Origin: CAUZFZ01 sp963579025
GTDB lineage: Bacteria > Planctomycetota > Planctomycetia > Planctomycetales > Planctomycetaceae
Direction of reading: 5' to 3'
Assembly: GCA_963579025.1 (NCBI GenBank)
Contig: CAUZFZ010000242.1
Location: 1 to 11,393 of the forward strand
Length of the DNA: 11,393 bases
The notes beneath the pieces were generated by a model. It was not told where the DNA came from, searched no databases, and worked only from the letters and a program-made list of their open reading frames with translations. The position numbers and the translations under genes are program-made. Below, piece by piece: positions 5,356-11,393 of this stretch. Every line of letters begins with the position of its first letter. Position 1 is the stretch's first letter.

Positions 5356-8325
5356 ATGAGCGAAGACGGCCCATTTCAGCTCACTTCATCGGCAGTACGC
5401 GTGTCCGAATCCCCAACACCTTCAGGCAATGACGGCCAGCCGGCTCCCAGCCCATCTCCACCGCTTAGCAGTAGCGGCACGACACACAAGGTGCGTCGCG
5501 CGATCGGACCCAGGCTCCGCAAACTCCTTTACGTTGTTTTCGCACTGCTGGCACTGCTGGGAGCGAACTCCGGGTATCTGGCCAGTATCACGGCACTGGA
5601 ATGGCTGACCGGCGCCACGTATCAGAACTACTTCTATTTTCTGATGTTCCTCGGTCATCTTGTACTCGGGCTGATCCTGCTGGCACCATTTCTCGTGTTC
5701 GGCGTGATCCACATGCGGAACTCCTTTGGCCGGCGCAACCGGCGAGCCATCCGCGTCGGCTATGCGCTGTTCACTGCTGCATGCGGCGTGCTGCTCACCG
5801 GGCTGCTCCTGGTTCGGGTTGAAGGTGTCATCGACCTGCGACACCCGTCGGCTCGCAGCATTGTGTACTGGCTGCATGTTGGCTTGCCGCTGGCCGGAGC
5901 CTGGCTGTACTGGCTGCACAGACTGGTCGGTCCGAAGATCAAATGGAAAGTGGGTCTCACCTACGCAATCGTCGTCCTCGTCGCGATCGCTGCCATGGCC
6001 GGGCTGCATTCATCCGATCCGCGCAACTGGAACGTGGCCGGACCTGAAGATGGCGACAATTACTTCAAACCGTCACTGGCGCGCACGGCCTCCGGCAACT
6101 TCATTCCTTCAAAATCGCTGATGAATGATCAGTACTGCCTGAAGTGTCATCCCGACATTCACAAGGACTGGAAGCAGAGCGCGCACCACAACAGTTCCTT
6201 CAGCAATCCCGCGTATCTCGTCTCGATTCGCGAAACTCGCGATGTGACTTTGAAGCGCGACGGAAACGTGCAGGCTTCACGCTGGTGCGCCGGCTGCCAC
6301 GATCCCGCACCATTCTTCAGTGGCGCGTTTGATCAACCAGACTTCGATGTCGTCAATGATCCGACTGCCGATGCTGGAATCACCTGCACCGTTTGTCATG
6401 CGATTACCAACGTCAACAGCACTCGAGGCAACGCCGACTACACCATCGAAGAGCCACTGCATTACCCGTTCGCGTTCAGCGACAGCTCGATGTTGCAGTG
6501 GGTCAACGAACAGCTCATCAAAGCCAAACCGGGGTTCCACAAGAAGACATTCCTGAAACCATTTCACAAAACGGCCGAGTTCTGTTCGACGTGCCACAAG
6601 GTCAGCCTGCCCTTCGAACTGAATCACTACAAAGAATTCCTGCGTGGCCAGAACCACTACGACCCTTACCTTCTGAGCGGCGTGTCCGGACACGGTGCCC
6701 GCAGTTTCTATTATCCACCGGTCGCACAGGAAAACTGCAATGGCTGCCATATGCCAGCGCTGGCTTCGTCCGACTTCGGCGCACGAGTCCTGGATGAGTC
6801 CGGGGAACTCAAGATCCACGACCACTTGTTTCCGGGAGCCAATACGGCCGTGCCCTGGTGGAACGGCGACGAGGAAGCAATTCGCCGACAACAGGAGTTC
6901 CTTGCGGGAACGATGCGTGTCGACATCTTTGGTATCCGCGAAAACGCTGAGGTGATTGATGGCGAACTGACCGCACCGCTGCGACCGACAGTACCGACGC
7001 TCGCTCCCGGCGGGTCATATCTGCTGGAAACGGTCATCAGGACTGTGAAACTCGGGCACCTGTTCACTCAGGGAACTGTCGACTCGAACGAAGTCTGGCT
7101 GGAGGTCAAGGCTGTCAGCGGTGGTCGAGTGTTGGGACACAGCGGTGACATCGACCAACGCGGCGACGTTGATCCTGCAGCGCATCGAGTCAATGTCTTT
7201 CTGCTGGATCGGGACGGAAATCGTATCAACCGCCGCAATCCTCAGGACATTTTTACTCCGCTCTACAATCACCAGATTCCACCCGGTGCCGGACAGACTG
7301 TCCACTACGGGCTCGTACTTCCGGAAGAACTCGACGCCCCGGTCACAGTTGAAGTGAAGCTGCACTACCGCAAATTCGATCGTGAGTTCGTCGAAGAATT
7401 CGTGATCGGAAAATCTCAACCCGGTGACAGGCCCATTCGTGGCTATGAGCCTGGAAAACCATATGGAAATCCGTTGCCCATCACGACACTGGCTGTCGAT
7501 CGTGTGACGTTTCCAGTGGAAGGTGTGGATGTCACGGTGACCAACAGCCCGCGAGACGACATTCCGGAATGGCAACGTTGGAACGATTACGGGATCGGAT
7601 CATTCCTGAAGGGTAAATCAGAACTGGCTTCGGCTCAGCACGCATTCCGGCAGGTTGAACGCCTGGGTCGCTACGACGGGCCGCTGAATCTGGCGCGTGC
7701 ATTGAATGCGGAAGGGGACGTCGATGCTGCCGTCGAAGCGACAGCGCGGGCGGCGGAATTCGACGATCCGCCGGCGCCACCTTGGACACTGTCATGGTTG
7801 AGTGGTGTTCTGAACCGTCAACAGAATCGCCTGAAGGAAGCGGAAGAGAATCTGCGTGCGACTCTGGATATGCGGACGGCCGAGACTGTGCGCCGTAAGT
7901 TCGATTTCAGTCTGGACTACATGGTTCGAAACCAACTGGCATCCGTGCTCTTCGATCGTTCCGTACAGATTCGCATTCCCTCGGAAGTCCCCGAAGAAGC
8001 AGACGCCCGCAAACGATATGAAGAGCGACGAAAGCTGCGTGATGGCTTTCTACGTGCGGCTGTTCATGAGCTGCACAAGACTTTGAAAGTCGACAGCGAA
8101 AATCTGACTGCCCATTATCTGTTGCTGCAGATCTACCAGTTGCTGGGTGAACTCGAACTCTCGAAGAAGCATGCGCGCCTGCATGAGCGATACCGCCCCG
8201 ATGACAGCGCTCAGGGTGAGGCGACCCGACTGGCGCGCCTGAAGTACCCGGATGCCGCGCGCGCCGCAGAGAAAGTCGCCATCTATGAGCTGCACCCGCC
8301 GAGGGGGGCGTCAGCGCCGGAATGA
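5356..8325 (+). CDS. Membrane pentaheme cytochrome c with TPR tail
   Basis: A 989-residue protein with several regions. Residues 1-50 are a disordered Pro/Ser-rich cytoplasmic lead. About five membrane helices follow (~57-75, 93-118, 134-152, 169-190, 199-216), which puts the rest in the periplasm. H101/H119 and H174/H188 lie in helices 2 and 4, so b-type heme binding is possible. Five CxxCH motifs start at C261, C311, C344, C410 and C461, within a region resembling the cytochrome c554/multiheme family; SAHHNSS (275-281) offers distal ligands. Residues ~540-680 look like a beta-sandwich (GHLFTQG at 567-573, then EVWLEV; LHYRKFD at 669-675). Residues ~741-960 are helical TPR-like repeats. The expected role is quinol or electron transfer to periplasmic or outer partners, with the TPRs docking a protein. 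The ATG at 5356 has no good ribosome site; GTG at 5401 (residue 16) is possible. The c554-type call is moderate; the CxxCH count is certain. Confidence 0.88.
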   Translation: MSEDGPFQLTSSAVRVSESPTPSGNDGQPAPSPSPPLSSSGTTHKVRRAIGPRLRKLLYVVFALLALLGANSGYLASITALEWLTGATYQNYFYFLMFLGHLVLGLILLAPFLVFGVIHMRNSFGRRNRRAIRVGYALFTAACGVLLTGLLLVRVEGVIDLRHPSARSIVYWLHVGLPLAGAWLYWLHRLVGPKIKWKVGLTYAIVVLVAIAAMAGLHSSDPRNWNVAGPEDGDNYFKPSLARTASGNFIPSKSLMNDQYCLKCHPDIHKDWKQSAHHNSSFSNPAYLVSIRETRDVTLKRDGNVQASRWCAGCHDPAPFFSGAFDQPDFDVVNDPTADAGITCTVCHAITNVNSTRGNADYTIEEPLHYPFAFSDSSMLQWVNEQLIKAKPGFHKKTFLKPFHKTAEFCSTCHKVSLPFELNHYKEFLRGQNHYDPYLLSGVSGHGARSFYYPPVAQENCNGCHMPALASSDFGARVLDESGELKIHDHLFPGANTAVPWWNGDEEAIRRQQEFLAGTMRVDIFGIRENAEVIDGELTAPLRPTVPTLAPGGSYLLETVIRTVKLGHLFTQGTVDSNEVWLEVKAVSGGRVLGHSGDIDQRGDVDPAAHRVNVFLLDRDGNRINRRNPQDIFTPLYNHQIPPGAGQTVHYGLVLPEELDAPVTVEVKLHYRKFDREFVEEFVIGKSQPGDRPIRGYEPGKPYGNPLPITTLAVDRVTFPVEGVDVTVTNSPRDDIPEWQRWNDYGIGSFLKGKSELASAQHAFRQVERLGRYDGPLNLARALNAEGDVDAAVEATARAAEFDDPPAPPWTLSWLSGVLNRQQNRLKEAEENLRATLDMRTAETVRRKFDFSLDYMVRNQLASVLFDRSVQIRIPSEVPEEADARKRYEERRKLRDGFLRAAVHELHKTLKVDSENLTAHYLLLQIYQLLGELELSKKHARLHERYRPDDSAQGEATRLARLKYPDAARAAEKVAIYELHPPRGASAPE

Positions 8326-8374
8326 CGACGAACTGCGTGGACAACAGCGGTGCCGTCCCGTGTCCGCTAGACTC

Positions 8375-8408
8375 CCTCGCACACTCTGACATCGATCCGT
8401 GTGCGAGG
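8375..8408 (+). promoter_or_regulatory. Hairpin burying the ribosome binding site of the propeller gene
   Basis: Perfect 10-bp arms, cctcgcacac at 8375-8384 and gtgtgcgagg at 8399-8408, surround a 14-base loop that contains the palindrome atcgat (8391-8396). The right arm contains GAGG of the gaggag ribosome site at 8405-8410. In RNA the stem would hide that site, as expected for translational control, a thermometer-type switch or a protein-binding leader. If only DNA matters, it could instead be an operator. No known riboswitch class was recognised. Confidence 0.55.
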
Positions 8409-8410
8409 AG
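8405..8410 (+). promoter_or_regulatory. Ribosome binding site deciding the start at 8419
   Basis: GAGGAG lies 8 bases before the ATG at 8419, ideal spacing. It overlaps the alternative GTG at 8401, which has no ribosome site and would place six non-hydrophobic residues ahead of the signal peptide. The ATG is therefore the preferred start. Confidence 0.8.
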
Positions 8411-8418
8411 CAAACGCA

Positions 8419-11313
8419 ATGATTACCGGTCGCCATTCTTCGTTCGTGGCTGCACTTGCGGTCCTGCTTTTCGCAGCGTGTTTGTATCCGGCCGCGGCAG
8501 CGGACGTCGCCAGCGACTGGCCGATGTGGCGTGCTGATGCCGGCCGAACTGGCGTGTCTTCTGATGAACTCTCCGACGACCTGTCGTTGCGATGGGTGCG
8601 ACATCTGCCGCCTTTAAAGCCTGCGTATCGCAGTGAGCGACTGCAATTCGACGCTGGCTACGAACCGATCGCGTCTGGTGGGCTCGTCATCATCGGGTCG
8701 TCGCGTAACGACAGTGTCACCGCATTCGATGCACTCACAGGCGAACAACGCTGGCGGATTTTCACGGGTGGCCCCGTGCGGTTCGCTCCCGTGGTGTGGC
8801 GGGATCGAGTGTTCTTCGGATCTGACGATGGTTACCTGTACTGCGTAAGTCGTGATTCCGGCGATCTGATCCGTAAGTTCCGCGCTGTGCCGAGCCAGAG
8901 GAAACTGCTCGGCAACCAGCGAATGATCTCTGTGTGGCCCGTTCGAGGCGGACCGGTCGTGGCTGATGACCGGGTCTACTTCGCGGCGGGTGTGTGGCCG
9001 ATGGAAGGCGTATTTGTTTATTGCCTCGACGCGGCCTCTGGAGACGTTGTCTGGTTGAACGACCGACTTGGATATCGCTACGGGCAACATCCACACGGGA
9101 CGGAAGCAATCGGTGGACTCGCCCCGCAAGGATACCTGGTCGTCAACGGAGACGAGCTGGTGGTCCCCTGCTCGACCGCCTATCCCGCGAGGCTTGATCG
9201 ACAGACGGGTGAGATGATCGAGTTCAAGCTCCCGTCGCAGGGACGATTTCCTGGCGGCTGGTTTGCAGTACTCGACCCAAAGACCTCGCGTGACATTCGA
9301 AGAGGTCGCCTGACGTTCGACGACGTCGTCAACAGTGAGAAGCACGAGGGCGGAATGCACAAAGGAGACGGTGACTCAGGAATCAGACGCGCAATTCGAA
9401 CTGCGAATCGCGAACTGAAATTTGACGACAAATACCCCGGGGTTGAGGGTTCAGTGTATTCAATGCTGGTCGCTGATGGTCGCCTGCTTGTTGGAACGCG
9501 CGAAGGAGTGCTGTACTGCTTTGACAACTCAAGCAAAGTCGATGACGCACCACATGTTCATGGCCAGAAGAACGAAGCTGCTACAGACGACGACCTGTCA
9601 GAAAACCACCGAGGTTACGCCCTGGTTATCGGACTGAAGGATGGTCAACTGGTTCGGTCTCTTGTGGAGAATCAGCGGCGACGTGTTGTCGCGGTTGAAT
9701 CGGACGGCGAACTGGTCGAGCAATTGCGGGCCGAATTCGACGCTGACGGTATCTACGGCACAGACGTGTCGATTCTGCAGGCAGACCTCAACAGCAGCGG
9801 ATTGCCTCAATTCTTCGCGACCATCATCACCACCGAAGACACAGATCGATTCGTCGCGGCTTTTTCGTCTGTTGATAACAAAGATGAACCTGAGAGCGGA
9901 CTCTCACAACTGATCGAGTCGCTAAGACCGTTTGGTGGCGAAGCGAGGATGACGCTGACTGGTCAGCAATGGCAACGGATGGAACCGCAACTCGAACATG
10001 CCGGTGACACCGGTCTCCAGGTAAGTGTCGAAGATGGTGCGACGGTCGTTCGTCGTACGGGAGCGCTGCCGGGTTCGTCGAATTACCGTGGTGGCTGGAA
10101 AGAGAGCCGCGACCAACGGGTCCGTTTTCCGCTCGGAGTTCTGTGGTTCGACGACACGCTCGGCCATTTCAAACGGTCACCACAACCCGAGTTTGTCGAT
10201 GGCGTGATGGTGTCCTATTCAAAGAACTGGCATGTTCCGATGATCAAGGGCCTCGGCGGCCGGGACTATCCGCTCAACGAAGCGGAGTTGTCGGATGTTT
10301 ACACTGGCCGCGTTTTCGGTCCGGACGAAGAGACTGCCGTCAGGGCATCACAAAAACCTCTGGATCCTGAGCAGCGGGAACAGTCGCAATACCGACCTCC
10401 GTATCAGAAGAACGACTGGAGTCCGGAGCAGCCGCGGCCGGGCCGTCGAGTGAATCCGCTCACGGGCAAGGAAGAAGTGCGAGCCTTTCCCAAGACGTAC
10501 GGCTGCGACGGCGGCGTCGACTATGGCGACTTCTATACAATGCGGAGCGGAACGGCGGCGTTCTACGACAAAACACTGGAGAGCGGCACGGTCTTCATCA
10601 GTGGCCCACGCAGCGGCTGCACCAACAGCGTCATTCCGGCGAACGGCCTACTGAACGTGCCGTATTACTATGAAGGCTGCACGTGCAGTTACCCGCTGCC
10701 GGTCGGTCTGTCACTCGTGACGATGCCCGAACGTCACGAGCAATGGGCATCGTGGGGCGACAGTAAGGCGGAGGCGATTCAGCGAATCGGAATCAATTTC
10801 GGAGCACCCGGCGACCGCACGACTCGCGACGGGACACTCTGGCTGGATTACCCGTCGATTGGCGGCCCATCACCGAAACTTGACTCGGTCGCGACTCCCG
10901 AGTCGGCGACGTATCTCTACCGCCACAGCCTCTTCGTAAAGGGCGGTCATGGATGGCCGTGGATTCTTGCCTCGTCCGCTGAAGGCCTCGATGAATTCAC
11001 ATTGAAGAATGTGAAACCCGGTCTCTACACCGTGCGACTGTTCTTTGCCGAGACAGGAAACTCCCAGCCGGGTGAACGCGTCCAGTCCGTGGCTGTGCAG
11101 GGTCGGGATGCCGTGCGAGACATGGACATTGCAGCAGAGGCTGGTGGAAAACTCCGCGGCCTGGTGCGTGAGTTCATGGACGTCGAAATCGACAATGTGT
11201 TTCGCCTGAGTCTGACCGCCCGCCAGGGACGCACACTCATCAGCGGCATCGAACTGATTGCGAACGGTCTGCAGCGCGCAGATGTTCCTGTCAGTAAGGC
11301 GTGGGGCAGATGA
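8419..11313 (+). CDS. Secreted PQQ-like beta-propeller with embedded methyltransferase-like and malectin-like domains
   Basis: A 964-residue exported protein. Residues 1-28 are a signal peptide ending AAAA. PQQ-like propeller blades are clear, e.g. VTAFDALTGEQRWRIFTGG (100-118), DGYLYCVSRDSG (137-148) and VYCLDAASGDVVW (200-212). The propeller is interrupted at ~399-511 by a Rossmann stretch resembling a class I SAM methyltransferase: GYALVIGLKDGQL, VVAVESD (423-429), YGTDVSILQADL (446-457), FATIITTED (466-474) and LRPFGGEARM (502-511). The glycine motif is degraded (GLKDG). The propeller resumes, with a Cys-bearing segment at 695-770 (RSGCTNSVIPANG, EGCTCSYPLPVG). Residues ~787-948 look malectin-like (IGINFGAPGDR; YTVRLFFAE at 870-878; ISGIEL at 941-946), a carbohydrate-binding fold. 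It has no CxxCH motif and lacks the adjacent Cys-Cys pair of quinoprotein alcohol dehydrogenases, so true PQQ catalysis is doubtful. It lies 93 bases after the cytochrome gene, which may be its electron partner. Domain calls are firm; function is unknown. Confidence 0.88.
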   Translation: MITGRHSSFVAALAVLLFAACLYPAAAADVASDWPMWRADAGRTGVSSDELSDDLSLRWVRHLPPLKPAYRSERLQFDAGYEPIASGGLVIIGSSRNDSVTAFDALTGEQRWRIFTGGPVRFAPVVWRDRVFFGSDDGYLYCVSRDSGDLIRKFRAVPSQRKLLGNQRMISVWPVRGGPVVADDRVYFAAGVWPMEGVFVYCLDAASGDVVWLNDRLGYRYGQHPHGTEAIGGLAPQGYLVVNGDELVVPCSTAYPARLDRQTGEMIEFKLPSQGRFPGGWFAVLDPKTSRDIRRGRLTFDDVVNSEKHEGGMHKGDGDSGIRRAIRTANRELKFDDKYPGVEGSVYSMLVADGRLLVGTREGVLYCFDNSSKVDDAPHVHGQKNEAATDDDLSENHRGYALVIGLKDGQLVRSLVENQRRRVVAVESDGELVEQLRAEFDADGIYGTDVSILQADLNSSGLPQFFATIITTEDTDRFVAAFSSVDNKDEPESGLSQLIESLRPFGGEARMTLTGQQWQRMEPQLEHAGDTGLQVSVEDGATVVRRTGALPGSSNYRGGWKESRDQRVRFPLGVLWFDDTLGHFKRSPQPEFVDGVMVSYSKNWHVPMIKGLGGRDYPLNEAELSDVYTGRVFGPDEETAVRASQKPLDPEQREQSQYRPPYQKNDWSPEQPRPGRRVNPLTGKEEVRAFPKTYGCDGGVDYGDFYTMRSGTAAFYDKTLESGTVFISGPRSGCTNSVIPANGLLNVPYYYEGCTCSYPLPVGLSLVTMPERHEQWASWGDSKAEAIQRIGINFGAPGDRTTRDGTLWLDYPSIGGPSPKLDSVATPESATYLYRHSLFVKGGHGWPWILASSAEGLDEFTLKNVKPGLYTVRLFFAETGNSQPGERVQSVAVQGRDAVRDMDIAAEAGGKLRGLVREFMDVEIDNVFRLSLTARQGRTLISGIELIANGLQRADVPVSKAWGR

Positions 11314-11323
11314 GAGTTTCCCG

Positions 11324-11348
11324 CCCCTGAGTTTATCTCAGGGGTTCT
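11324..11348 (+). terminator. Probable transcription terminator after the propeller gene
   Basis: A perfect 8-bp stem, cccctgag at 11324-11331 and ctcagggg at 11337-11344, with the 5-base loop tttat, starts 10 bases after the stop codon at 11311-11313. Only the short T-containing tract ttct follows, so intrinsic termination is plausible but not strong. Confidence 0.55.
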
Positions 11349-11393
11349 CGCGTTGCTGCACTACGCAATCGGTAGTGCAAAGACGCGAGAACC
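11343..11393. repeat. Two-tier inverted repeat at the window end
   Basis: The outer arms ggttctcgcgt (11343-11353) and acgcgagaacc (11383-11393) are exact reverse complements over 11 bp. The inner arms tgcactac (11357-11364) and gtagtgca (11372-11379) are exact over 8 bp, with a 3x3 internal loop between them and a 7-base terminal loop. It shares two bases with the terminator stem just before it, so the two are nearly adjacent. It could be a second terminator, a dispersed palindromic repeat, or the start of something larger beyond the window. Confidence 0.7.

Noticed and set aside
8338..8373. Possible promoter tggaca ... tagact before the propeller gene
   Set aside because: The spacing is 24 bases, too long for a standard sigma-70 promoter, and both boxes are poor matches.
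8401..8418. GTG start for the propeller gene
   Set aside because: The ribosome site gaggag lies downstream of this GTG and correctly before the ATG at 8419.
8614..9360. A 248-residue minus-strand open frame inside the propeller gene
   Set aside because: It is antisense to well-formed PQQ-like repeats and has no domain features.
8419..11313. Quinoprotein alcohol dehydrogenase
   Set aside because: No adjacent Cys-Cys disulfide ring motif or recognisable PQQ/calcium ligand set was seen; the repeats match the broader PQQ-like/BamB-like propeller type.
1..11393. CRISPR array, tRNA, rRNA or transposase
   Set aside because: No regularly spaced direct repeats, no cloverleaf or rRNA stretches and no transposase motifs were seen on either strand.

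Overview
The window looks like chromosomal DNA of a member of the Planctomycetota; the genus cannot be read from the sequence. The reasons are the gene types together: a receiver domain fused to an RsbW-type ATPase, a DUF58 protein, a very large secreted PQQ-like beta-propeller protein with a malectin-like tail, and a membrane multiheme cytochrome with a TPR tail. The DNA is moderately GC-rich and has short palindromic intergenic repeats. No rRNA, tRNA, CRISPR array, transposase or phage gene was seen.

Layout. Positions 1-363 hold no gene: there is a G/C homopolymer palindrome at the very edge (probably a contig end) and a perfect nested inverted repeat at 144-257. On the minus strand, 364-1269 encodes a receiver/ATPase signalling protein. 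A 300-base divergent intergenic region (1270-1569) carries a hairpin repeat and two 10-bp palindromes. From 1570 to 11313 five genes run on the plus strand: a DUF58 protein (GTG start), a small secreted protein of unknown function, a P1B-1-like copper-exporting ATPase whose start overlaps the previous stop (ATGA), a 989-residue membrane protein with five c-type heme motifs and TPRs, and a 964-residue secreted beta-propeller protein. Two adjoining inverted repeats close the window, the first a plausible terminator.

How the genes may work together (inference). The last three genes could form a cell-envelope redox module. The ATPase would handle copper. The fused protein would take electrons from the membrane, perhaps through b-type hemes in its helices, to five c hemes in the periplasm. 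The secreted propeller would be a periplasmic or surface partner. That propeller contains an embedded Rossmann domain resembling a SAM methyltransferase but with a degraded cofactor motif, which is the most unusual feature here. A 10-bp stem that buries its ribosome binding site suggests that its translation may be controlled separately. The DUF58 and signalling genes have no visible functional tie to this module beyond proximity.
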